The translations under genes and the position numbers were made by a program. A stretch of DNA of 6,188 nucleotides from a bacterium. Lineage in GTDB: Bacteria > Electryoneota > RPQS01. The DNA is taken from NCBI GenBank assembly GCA_028711875.1, contig JAQTRJ010000140.1, positions 1 to 6,188 of the forward strand. Direction: 5' to 3'. The notes below the pieces were generated by a model that was not told the origin of the DNA, did no database searches, and worked only from the letters and a program-made list of their open reading frames with translations. This document shows, one piece after another, positions 1 through 5,219 of the stretch. Each line of letters opens with the position of its first letter. Positions within the stretch are counted from its first letter, which is position 1.

Positions 1-29
1 GCCGCATTCGCGGACGCCGCCGCATGTAG
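1..29 (+). CDS. secY: SecY translocase subunit, C-terminal tail only (partial)
   Basis: The reading frame entering at base 3 gives RIRGRRRM and a TAG stop at 27-29. A basic tail of the form GRIRGRR is a common ending of bacterial SecY, the channel subunit of the Sec protein-export machinery in the inner membrane. SecY is also the expected gene directly upstream of adk in this type of cluster. Only eight residues are visible, so the call rests on position, frame, stop and basic tail together and not on any domain. The 30-base gap to adk is consistent with the same operon. Confidence 0.55.
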
Positions 30-53
30 GGCGGATTCGGCGATAGCGGCAGC

Positions 54-58
54 AGGAG
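54..58 (+). promoter_or_regulatory. Shine-Dalgarno of adk, unusually close to the ATG
   Basis: AGGAG lies here, with only one base (59) before the ATG at 60. No other ATG, GTG or TTG is available in frame between the secY stop at 27-29 and base 60, and the protein start fits the family, so the start is secure even though the spacing is short. Confidence 0.55.
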
Positions 59-59
59 A

Positions 60-725
60 ATGACCAAGTACACACTGATTCTGCTCGGTGCGATTGGAGT
101 GGGAAAGGGGACGCAGGCCCAGCGTCTGAGCCGGCATCTCGGCATCCCGCAGATCGCCACGGGAGATCTGTTGCGGATGGAAGGACAGGCGGGGACCGAT
201 CTCGGACGGCGGGCTGCGGAGATCATGAATCGGGGCGAGTTGGTGCCCGACGATATCATCGTGGACATGGTGCGCGGTCGGCTTCTGCGGGACGACGCCG
301 TGCGGGGAGCCGTGTTTGACGGCTTTCCGCGAACTGTGCCGCAGGCCGAGGCGTTGGACGGGATGCTCAAGGACATGGACTTGCCGACGCCGCACGTTGT
401 TTCCATCGAGGTCCCGGAATCGGAGATCATCGAGAGATTATCGTCGCGGCGCGTGTGCGTGACGTGCGGGGCAGTTTTCAACGTGAAGATCAATCCCGCC
501 GCGATCGAGAATCACAAGTGCCCTAAGGGGGAAGCCCGCGTCATTCTGCGCGATGATGACCAGCCGGAAACGATTCAGCAGCGCTTGACGGTTTACCGCG
601 CGAAGACGCTGCCGATGGTCACCCACTATCGGGAGAAAGGCTCGTTTCGCGAAGTCTCCGGCATGGGAACCGAGGATCAGGTCTTTGCCCGGATTCTCAT
701 CGCTATGGATCCCGACCTGTCGTGA
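60..725 (+). CDS. adk: adenylate kinase, long-LID form with an incomplete zinc site
   Basis: Adenylate kinase catalyses ATP + AMP <-> 2 ADP in the cytosol. The 221-residue length fits the long bacterial form. The P-loop is at residues 10-18 (GAIGVGKGT; the usual GAPGAGKGT has Pro where this has Ile12). The AMP-binding segment follows (TGDLLR at 34-39, GELVPDD at 59-65), then FDGFPRT at 86-92 with Q95. The LID spans about 123-167 and ends in RDDD (164-167), followed by R175. LID cysteines are C133, C136 and C154, but the position of the fourth zinc ligand (Cys or Asp in Gram-positive enzymes) is Gly157. H152 or E158 nearby might substitute; that is inference. The gene follows secY by 30 bases, and its stop overlaps the GTG start of map in GTGA. 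Family assignment is certain; the metal-binding state is not. Confidence 0.97.
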   Translation: MTKYTLILLGAIGVGKGTQAQRLSRHLGIPQIATGDLLRMEGQAGTDLGRRAAEIMNRGELVPDDIIVDMVRGRLLRDDAVRGAVFDGFPRTVPQAEALDGMLKDMDLPTPHVVSIEVPESEIIERLSSRRVCVTCGAVFNVKINPAAIENHKCPKGEARVILRDDDQPETIQQRLTVYRAKTLPMVTHYREKGSFREVSGMGTEDQVFARILIAMDPDLS

Positions 726-1480
726 TCATCGTCAAGTCGGAACGCGAGATTGACCTTATGCGCCGCGCCGGAAAGATTCTCGCGGGCGCCTTCGAGGTCG
801 CGGCCCCGCTCATGCAGCCGGGCGTCGTAGCGCGTGAGATTGACCGGGCGGTGGACGATTTCATCCGTAGCCGGGGGGGGATTCCGTCATTTAAGAATTA
901 TCCGAATGCGAACGGCGTGCCGTTTCCCGCATCGGTTTGTCTCTCGATTGACGAGGAAGTCGTTCACGGCATCCCCGGCGATCAGGTGCTGCGGGAAGGG
1001 ACCATCATCGGGCTTGACATCGGCGTGAAATACCAGGGGTATCACGCCGACAGCGCACGAACGTACGCCATCGGGGACGTGGATGTGGAACGGCGACGGT
1101 TGATTGCCGTGACGAGGCGCGCACTGGAATTGGGACTTGAGCAGGCCCGCGCGGGAAACCGGCTTTCCGACATCGGGCATGCGATACAGACCTATGCCGA
1201 GGGGGAAGGCTGCGGTGTGGTGCGCGATCTGGTGGGTCACGGAGTCGGGCGGGAATTGCACGAGGATCCGCAGATTCCCAATTACGGTCAGTCTGGACGA
1301 GGTCCGGTGTTGCGCCGGGGAATGACCTTAGCCATCGAACCCATGATTAATCTGGGATCGTGGGAAGTGGATATGATCGGTGAATGGCGGATCGTGACAC
1401 ACGACCGGAAGCCGTCGGCGCATTTTGAACACACCGTGGCGGTGCGCGACGGAGAGCCGGAAATCCTGACGCATCTGTGA
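722..1480 (+). CDS. map: type I methionine aminopeptidase
   Basis: This enzyme removes the initiator methionine from nascent proteins in the cytosol using a dinuclear metal centre. The 252-residue protein has no N-terminal extension (type Ia, near the E. coli length). All expected metal ligands are visible: D99 (GLDIG), D110 (YHADSART), H173 ([16 protein letters not shown]), E206 (AIEPMI) and E236 (HFEHTVAV). The substrate-pocket histidines H82 (VVHGIPG) and H180 are also present. The start is GTG at 722, inside the adk stop (GTGA, four shared bases), which suggests translational coupling; no strong independent ribosome site is seen. A run of eight G at 873-880 encodes part of R51-G52-G53, and the frame is intact on both sides. 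The neighbours (adk before, infA after) match the conserved cluster order. Confidence 0.97.
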   Translation: MIIVKSEREIDLMRRAGKILAGAFEVAAPLMQPGVVAREIDRAVDDFIRSRGGIPSFKNYPNANGVPFPASVCLSIDEEVVHGIPGDQVLREGTIIGLDIGVKYQGYHADSARTYAIGDVDVERRRLIAVTRRALELGLEQARAGNRLSDIGHAIQTYAEGEGCGVVRDLVGHGVGRELHEDPQIPNYGQSGRGPVLRRGMTLAIEPMINLGSWEVDMIGEWRIVTHDRKPSAHFEHTVAVRDGEPEILTHL

Positions 1481-1489
1481 TTCAGTTAC

Positions 1490-1494
1490 GGGAG
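1490..1494 (+). promoter_or_regulatory. Shine-Dalgarno of infA, next to a TTG start
   Basis: GGGAG lies two bases before the TTG at 1497. It supports TTG as the infA start, because no ATG or GTG lies in frame just upstream and the next in-frame candidate (GTG at 1527) would remove conserved N-terminal residues. The spacing is shorter than usual. Confidence 0.5.
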
Positions 1495-1496
1495 AA

Positions 1497-1721
1497 TTGG
1501 TTACGGCGAAAGAACAAGCGATTAAGGTGGATGGGGTGATCGAGGAGTGCCTCCCCAACGCGACCTTTCAGGTCGTGCTCGAGAACGGACACCGCGTGCT
1601 GGCGCACATCTCGGGCAAGATGAGAATGCACTTCATCAAGATTCTGCCGGGTGACCGCGTGACGCTGGAGCTCTCGCCCTATGATCTGCATCGCGGCCGC
1701 ATCACCTATCGCTACAAGTAA
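1497..1721 (+). CDS. infA: translation initiation factor IF-1
   Basis: IF-1 binds the 30S A site and helps IF-2 and IF-3 select the initiator tRNA. The 74-residue protein is one S1-like OB fold and covers the whole family length (usually 71-73). Recognisable blocks are AKE..I..DG at 4-13, [25 protein letters not shown] (with LENGH at 28-32 and HISGKMR at 37-43), ILPGD at 49-53, and [17 protein letters not shown] at the end. The start is TTG: the alignment of AKE with the usual MAKE N terminus puts initiation at most a few codons upstream, and TTG is the only candidate there. It follows map by 16 bases. A TTG start in an initiation-factor gene could make its expression sensitive to initiation stringency; that is inference. 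Confidence 0.96.
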   Translation: MVTAKEQAIKVDGVIEECLPNATFQVVLENGHRVLAHISGKMRMHFIKILPGDRVTLELSPYDLHRGRITYRYK

Positions 1722-1730
1722 CCCGTTGTT

Positions 1731-1748
1731 CGGCGGATCTGCCCGCCG
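1731..1748 (+). promoter_or_regulatory. GC-rich hairpin between infA and rpmJ
   Basis: CGGCGG (1731-1736) is perfectly complementary to CCGCCG (1743-1748), with a six-base loop (ATCTGC). The last G of the 3' arm is also the first G of GGGAG (1748-1752), the likely ribosome binding site of rpmJ. There is no T-run behind it, so it is not an intrinsic terminator. It could modulate rpmJ translation or mark an RNA processing or stability site. The structure is seen; the function is inferred. Confidence 0.4.
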
Positions 1749-1763
1749 GGAGAAAGTGAGACC

Positions 1764-1880
1764 ATGAAAGTCCGCACGTCCGTCAAGAAAATATGCGAGC
1801 ATTGCAAGATCGTGCGCCGCCGCGGCCGCGTCTATGTGATTTGTTCGCGCACGAAAAAGCATAAGCAGCGCCAGGGATAG
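1764..1880 (+). CDS. rpmJ: ribosomal protein L36 (bL36), zinc-ribbon form
   Basis: This 38-residue protein starts [14 protein letters not shown] and ends KKHKQRQG, the classic L36 pattern. It is a late-assembling component of the 50S subunit that binds 23S rRNA. The zinc ligands C11, C14, C27 and H33 are all present, so this is the 'C+' form and not the zinc-independent paralogue. The usual NPKH before the last ligand reads TKKH here. The ATG at 1764 has GGGAG 11 bases upstream (1748-1752), with a weaker GTGAG (1756-1760) nearer. It sits 42 bases after infA and 51 bases before rpsM, its conserved position. Confidence 0.95.
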   Translation: MKVRTSVKKICEHCKIVRRRGRVYVICSRTKKHKQRQG

Positions 1881-1931
1881 CGTGTTTCCCGGCAATCCGC
1901 ACAACTTGGTATAAGGAAGGTTCGCACCGGT

Positions 1932-2309
1932 ATGGCTCGTATCGCCGGCATAGATATTCCGCGCGACAAGCGGATCGAAGTGGCATTGACCTATGTCTTC
2001 GGCATTGGTCGCCCCTTGTCTCAGAAGATCCTCACCGATTGCGGAGTGGACTTTAATAAGCGCACTCATCAGCTCACCGACGCGGAGCTGCAGGCGATCC
2101 GCACGCGGATCGCCGATGTGAAGGTGGAAGGCCCGTTGCGCGCCGAAATCCAGATGAACATCAAGCGACTGATGGACATCGGTTCGTATCGCGGCATGCG
2201 GCACCGGAGGGGTCTCCCCGTGCGCGGTCAGAATACCAAGAACAACGCGCGCACCCGCAACGGCAAGAAGAAAGGTCAGCTGATCCGCAGCAAGAAGGCG
2301 GAGAAGTGA
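1932..2309 (+). CDS. rpsM: ribosomal protein S13 (uS13)
   Basis: S13 lies in the head of the 30S subunit and contacts the 50S subunit and the P-site tRNA. The 125-residue protein shows [21 protein letters not shown] at the N terminus, the helix-two-turn-helix region with GIG at 24-26, IGSYRG at 83-88, the basic block [22 protein letters not shown] (90-111), and a lysine-rich C-terminal tail that reaches towards the tRNA. The length is normal for the family. The start has a strong AAGGAAGG (1913-1920) 11 bases upstream. In E. coli the S4 repressor site lies in the leader just before rpsM. I could not recognise such a pseudoknot in the 51-base spacer here. Confidence 0.97.
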   Translation: MARIAGIDIPRDKRIEVALTYVFGIGRPLSQKILTDCGVDFNKRTHQLTDAELQAIRTRIADVKVEGPLRAEIQMNIKRLMDIGSYRGMRHRRGLPVRGQNTKNNARTRNGKKKGQLIRSKKAEK

Positions 2310-2319
2310 CGTATCGCTG

Positions 2320-2347
2320 TGTCCGTCCGCGCAGTGTCGGATGGACG
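2320..2347 (+). promoter_or_regulatory. intercistronic hairpin between rpsM and rpsK
   Basis: GTCCGTCC (2321-2328) pairs with GGATGGAC (2339-2346) over eight positions, one of them a G-U wobble. It is extended inward by G2329-C2338 and outward by a U-G pair (2320/2347), leaving an eight-base loop. The gap (2310-2376) is the longest in the ribosomal unit. No T-run follows, so it is not a normal terminator. A protein-binding leader, a processing site or a stability element are all possible; none is shown. Confidence 0.45.
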
Positions 2348-2364
2348 AGACATGATCGTTAACC

Positions 2365-2368
2365 GGAG
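2365..2368 (+). promoter_or_regulatory. Shine-Dalgarno of rpsK, deciding a TTG start
   Basis: GGAG sits eight bases before TTG at 2377, which is ideal spacing. The frame is closed by TGA at 2353-2355 and has no ATG or GTG in between, so TTG is the start. Confidence 0.65.
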
Positions 2369-2376
2369 ATCGGCAG

Positions 2377-2766
2377 TTGGCGCCTCCCAAGAAAGAGACC
2401 AAGAAGAAGAAAGAGCGTGTGGAAGCCGTGGGCGTGGCTCATATCAAGTCCTCGTTCAACAACACGCTGATTACCATCACCGATAATTACGGCAACACGA
2501 TTTCGTGGGCCTCGGCCGGGAAGATGGGGCTTAAGGGTTCGCGAAAGAATACCCCCTTTGCCGCCCAGTTGGCCGCCGACAGCGCGGCCAAGGCTGCGAT
2601 GAATTTGGGGTTGCGCAAGATTACGGTTGAGGTTCGCGGACCGGGCGGCGGCCGCGACGGAGCGATCCGCGCGCTGGCGGCGTCCGGCCTGCAGATTATC
2701 ACCATCCGCGACGTCACGCCGCTGCCGCATAACGGCTGCCGTCCTCCCAAGCGCCGCCGCGTGTAA
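2377..2766 (+). CDS. rpsK: ribosomal protein S11 (uS11)
   Basis: S11 is a 30S platform protein near the E site that contacts the 3' region of 16S rRNA and the mRNA. The 129 residues match the E. coli length. After a lysine-rich N-terminal tail (5-13) come [18 protein letters not shown] (19-36), the rRNA-binding [14 protein letters not shown] (54-67), [15 protein letters not shown] (87-100, giving GPGGGR) and the invariant end [19 protein letters not shown]119-G120 occupies the site converted to isoaspartate in E. coli S11. The start is TTG with a well-spaced GGAG. It is preceded by a hairpin-containing 67-base gap and followed by rpsD after 53 bases. Confidence 0.97.
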   Translation: MAPPKKETKKKKERVEAVGVAHIKSSFNNTLITITDNYGNTISWASAGKMGLKGSRKNTPFAAQLAADSAAKAAMNLGLRKITVEVRGPGGGRDGAIRALAASGLQIITIRDVTPLPHNGCRPPKRRRV

Positions 2767-2819
2767 CGGCCGCGTGAATTCCTCGAATACGACTTGTTGT
2801 TGATCGAATAAGAAGGCCT

Positions 2820-3449
2820 ATGGCTGTCAATCACAATCCCGTCTGTCGAATCTGCCGCCGCGAGGGGAAAAAGCTCTTTCTCAAGGGCGACCGTTGTGTG
2901 GGTGCGAAGTGTTCGTTCGAGAAGCGCGGCTATGCCCCGGGCATGCACGGGCGCAACCGGCGCGGCAAGATCTCGCAGTATGGAATTCAGCTTCGCGAGA
3001 AGCAGAAAATCCGCGAATCGTACGGGCTGCTCGAGCGGCAATTCCATCGTTTCTTCGGCGAAGCGCAGCGCCAGAGGGGCGTTACTGGCGAAAACCTGTT
3101 GGCGATGCTGGAAAGCCGACTGGACAACGTCATTTACCGGATCGGCTTCGCCGGTTCCCGCCGCCAGGCACGTCAGCTCGTCCGTCACCGTCATTTCCTC
3201 GTGAACGATCGGATCGTGGACATTCCGTCCTACATTCTCCGGCCTAATGACCGGATCCGGGTCCGCGAACGATCGAAGAAGTTGGGCGTGGTTCATGAAG
3301 CGATGCAGAAAGCTCGCGACGCGAAAATGATGCCCAATCTTCAGCTCGACAAGGCTCGCATGGAAGGTGTCTACCTGTCTGTGCCCAACCGCTCCGAGAT
3401 TCCCATCGAAGCGAACGAGCAGCTGGTCGTCGAGCTCTATTCCCGGTAA
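2820..3449 (+). CDS. rpsD: ribosomal protein S4 (uS4), zinc-binding form
   Basis: S4 is a primary 16S rRNA binder that nucleates 30S assembly and, in E. coli, represses translation of the alpha operon. The 209-residue protein starts MAVNHNPVCRICRREG, with four cysteines C9, C12, C26 and C31 (C-X2-C-X13-C-X4-C) forming the N-terminal zinc knuckle. GYAPGMHG (37-44) and the long basic helical region follow, then the S4 RNA-binding domain (about 98-160: ESRLDNVIYRIGF, SRRQARQLVRHRHFLVNDRIV). The C terminus ends IPIEANEQLVVELYSR. The length is normal. The ATG has AGAAGG (2811-2816) only three bases upstream. Retention here, before rpoA, is as in E. coli and unlike B. subtilis. Confidence 0.97.
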   Translation: MAVNHNPVCRICRREGKKLFLKGDRCVGAKCSFEKRGYAPGMHGRNRRGKISQYGIQLREKQKIRESYGLLERQFHRFFGEAQRQRGVTGENLLAMLESRLDNVIYRIGFAGSRRQARQLVRHRHFLVNDRIVDIPSYILRPNDRIRVRERSKKLGVVHEAMQKARDAKMMPNLQLDKARMEGVYLSVPNRSEIPIEANEQLVVELYSR

Positions 3450-3467
3450 CCTTTTGCGAGGAGCTGC

Positions 3468-4460
3468 ATGAACGGTTTGAACTTCCAGATGCCCGAGATG
3501 GTTGAGATTGACGAAACGACCCATACCGACACGTATGGGAAGTTCGTCATCCAGCCGCTCGAACGCGGCTATGGTGTCACCATCGGCAACAGCCTGCGTC
3601 GTGTACTCCTGTCGTCCCTGCAAGGAGCCGCCATTATTTCGATCAAGATTGACGGCGTGCTTCACGAGTTTTCCACGATCCCCGGCGTCACGGAAGACGT
3701 CACCGAAATCGTGCTGAATCTCAAGCAGGTGCGGTTCAAACTGCTGAACAAAAAGCCGGATAAAGTTGTGCTCCATCTGCGGGGACCGAAGGAATTCACG
3801 GCCCGCGATATCCAGATCGGCAACAACGATTTCGAAGTTCTCAATCCCGATCATCACATCGCCAGCCTTAACCGCGACGCGGAGATCAAGCTCGAGCTGC
3901 AGATCCGTAAAGGGCGCGGTTACATCCCGGCCGAGGAGAACCGTCCGGCCGACGCGCCGATCGGCACAATTCCGCTGGATTCCGTGTTCTCGCCGATCCG
4001 CAACGTGACCTACATGGTGGAAAACACCCGTGTCGGGCAGCGGATTGACTATGAAAAACTGACTTTGGAAATCTGGACCGACGGTTCGATCACTCCTGAC
4101 GACGCGCTGACCTACGCCGCGCGAATCCTGCGGGATCATATTCAGCTCTTTATCAACTTTGACATCCGGCCGGAGAAGGAAGAAGAAGAGGATATTGACG
4201 AGGAGACGCTGCATGTGCGCAAGCTCCTTCGCAAGCCGGTCGAGGAATTGGAACTCTCCGTTCGTAGCGCCAACTGCCTGAAGGAAGCCCGCATCCGCAC
4301 CATTGCCGACCTGGTCCGCCGCGAAGAACCCGAAATGCTGAAGTTCAAAAACTTCGGCCGCAAGTCTCTGGTCGAACTTACCGAAATCCTCAAGACCAAG
4401 GGACTGCAGTTCGGAATGGACGTGGATCGGTATCTTAACCCCGAGTACGAGAAGAAATGA
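3468..4460 (+). CDS. rpoA: DNA-directed RNA polymerase alpha subunit
   Basis: The alpha dimer is the scaffold of RNA polymerase assembly and contacts promoter DNA and activators. The 330-residue protein is full length. The N-terminal domain (about 1-232) includes the dimerisation and assembly motif [20 protein letters not shown] (31-50, with R44-R45), the [16 protein letters not shown] region (66-81) and [25 protein letters not shown] (174-198). An acidic linker ([11 protein letters not shown], 236-246) leads to the C-terminal domain (about 255-320). That domain has VRSANCLK at 265-272 (R266, N269, C270 and K272 match the UP-element-binding residues of E. coli R265, N268, C269 and K271) and the second helix-hairpin-helix around NFGRKS (295-300). 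AGGAG (3459-3463) is four bases before the ATG. The stop overlaps the rplQ start in ATGA. Confidence 0.98.
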   Translation: MNGLNFQMPEMVEIDETTHTDTYGKFVIQPLERGYGVTIGNSLRRVLLSSLQGAAIISIKIDGVLHEFSTIPGVTEDVTEIVLNLKQVRFKLLNKKPDKVVLHLRGPKEFTARDIQIGNNDFEVLNPDHHIASLNRDAEIKLELQIRKGRGYIPAEENRPADAPIGTIPLDSVFSPIRNVTYMVENTRVGQRIDYEKLTLEIWTDGSITPDDALTYAARILRDHIQLFINFDIRPEKEEEEDIDEETLHVRKLLRKPVEELELSVRSANCLKEARIRTIADLVRREEPEMLKFKNFGRKSLVELTEILKTKGLQFGMDVDRYLNPEYEKK

Positions 4461-4987
4461 GACACCTCAATCGAGGACGAAGTCTAAGCCGAAGTGCCAG
4501 CCATCGCAAGGCGTTGCTCGGCAACCTTGCGCAGGAGCTGTTTCAGAATAAGCGGATCCGCACGACCCTTACAAAGGCTCGTGAACTTCGGCCCTTTGCC
4601 GAGAAATTGGTCACGACTGCTAAGAAGGGGCACATTGCGGCGCGCAGGCGCGTTCTGCAATTCCTCTCGCGCAAGTCGGCTGTACGCACGCTGTTTGACG
4701 AGATCGCGCCCTCCTTTGCCGAGCGCAACGGCGGCTACACGCGGATCATCAAGCTCAGCCCGCGGGTGGGAGACAATGCTCCGCTGGCGATTATCGAGCT
4801 GGTCGGGTTTGAGGGCGTCAAACCGGTCACGGCAGCCTCCGACGCTAAGGCTGCCAAAAAGCCTGCGAAAACGAAAGTCGCCAAGCGGGAAAAGACCGGC
4901 GACGAAGGCGAAGCCAAGAAGGCCGCGAAACCTAAAACGGTCAGCAAGGCCAAGACCAAAACCGCCAGCCGCCGCAAGACCGGATAG
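4457..4987 (+). CDS. rplQ: ribosomal protein L17 (bL17) with a Lys/Ala-rich C-terminal tail
   Basis: L17 lies near the peptide exit tunnel of the 50S subunit. The core, residues 1-118, is typical: [23 protein letters not shown] at the start, ITT-type block [19 protein letters not shown] (33-51), then [25 protein letters not shown] (92-117). The usual protein ends near 115-125. Here about 56 further residues (121-176) are rich in Lys and Ala, with repeated AKK/KAK-type units, and end SRRKTG. The tail is low-complexity, probably disordered, and stays in frame up to TAG at 4985-4987. The start ATG shares ATGA with the rpoA stop, so translation is likely coupled. It is the last gene before the terminator. 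Confidence 0.96.
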   Translation: MRHLNRGRSLSRSASHRKALLGNLAQELFQNKRIRTTLTKARELRPFAEKLVTTAKKGHIAARRRVLQFLSRKSAVRTLFDEIAPSFAERNGGYTRIIKLSPRVGDNAPLAIIELVGFEGVKPVTAASDAKAAKKPAKTKVAKREKTGDEGEAKKAAKPKTVSKAKTKTASRRKTG

Positions 4988-5012
4988 TTGTTGCATTCCG
5001 TCAAAATCGTTG

Positions 5013-5050
5013 AAAGCCGCACCCCTTTGGATGTGGCTTTTTCGTTTGTT
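5013..5050 (+). terminator. rho-independent terminator of the ribosomal operon
   Basis: AAAGCCGCA (5013-5021) pairs with TGTGGCTTT (5032-5040) over nine positions with one G-U wobble, around a ten-base loop. It is followed by a T-rich run (TTTTTCGTTTGTTT through about 5051). It lies 25 bases after the rplQ stop, which is ideal for ending the secY-rplQ transcript and insulating hutU. Confidence 0.88.
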
Positions 5051-5059
5051 TATAAGGAA

Positions 5060-5104
5060 TTGCTTTTCGGACTCTGTGTCGTTATATTTACGGAATAGTA
5101 TAAT
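5060..5104 (+). promoter_or_regulatory. candidate promoter region for hutU
   Basis: TTGCTT (5060-5065) and TATATT (5083-5088) are separated by 17 bases and resemble a sigma-70 -35/-10 pair, with the -10 differing from TATAAT at one position. A perfect TATAAT also occurs at 5099-5104 but has no good -35 at 16-18 bases. The region is markedly AT-richer than the flanking genes. Either element would give a leader of roughly 110-130 bases before hutU. This is sequence similarity only; the sigma factor of this organism is unknown. Confidence 0.4.
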
Positions 5105-5125
5105 TGTGTCCGCTCTGCGGTGACC

Positions 5126-5142
5126 TTCTGTGAACACAAGAA
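5126..5142 (+). promoter_or_regulatory. small dyad, possible operator or leader hairpin upstream of hutU
   Basis: TTC-TGTG-AA-CACA-a-GAA forms an inverted repeat with one unpaired A (5139): TGTG at 5129-5132, CACA at 5135-5138, TTC at 5126-5128 and GAA at 5140-5142. It lies downstream of both candidate -10 elements, where a repressor could block transcription. Another short dyad, CCGC-TCT-GCGG, lies at 5110-5120. The two-base centre makes a DNA operator likelier than an RNA hairpin. No known regulator motif is matched with confidence. Confidence 0.25.
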
Positions 5143-5219
5143 TATTCATGTAAGTATTTGTATTATAAGTTCTTGAGAAGATCAACGAATCACCATGAAA
5201 CGAACTTGATTTCCCAGCC

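Noticed and set aside
873..880. G8 tract as a frameshift that breaks map
   Set aside because: Metal-ligand motifs on both sides are in one frame and the protein length is normal, so the gene is intact.
1900..1931. TTGGTATAAGG before rpsM as an internal promoter
   Set aside because: The TATAAG has no credible -35 at normal spacing and the stretch is better explained by the AAGGAAGG ribosome binding site.
1482..2402. Minus-strand open frame opposite infA, rpmJ and rpsM
   Set aside because: Shadow of real genes, spanning several gene boundaries with no recognisable motif.
2783..2810. Direct repeat TCGAATA (2783-2789 and 2804-2810) in the rpsK-rpsD spacer
   Set aside because: Seven bases, two copies, no further extension; expected by chance and without a clear role.
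2487..4214. Long open frame on the minus strand across rpsK, rpsD and rpoA
   Set aside because: It is antisense to three unmistakable conserved genes; the protein resembles no family I know and the opening is explained by GC-rich codon structure on the coding strand.
5158..5170. TTTGTATTATAAG resembling a HutC-type TTGTATnTACAA operator
   Set aside because: The right half does not form the needed inverted repeat and the spacing is off; too weak to call.
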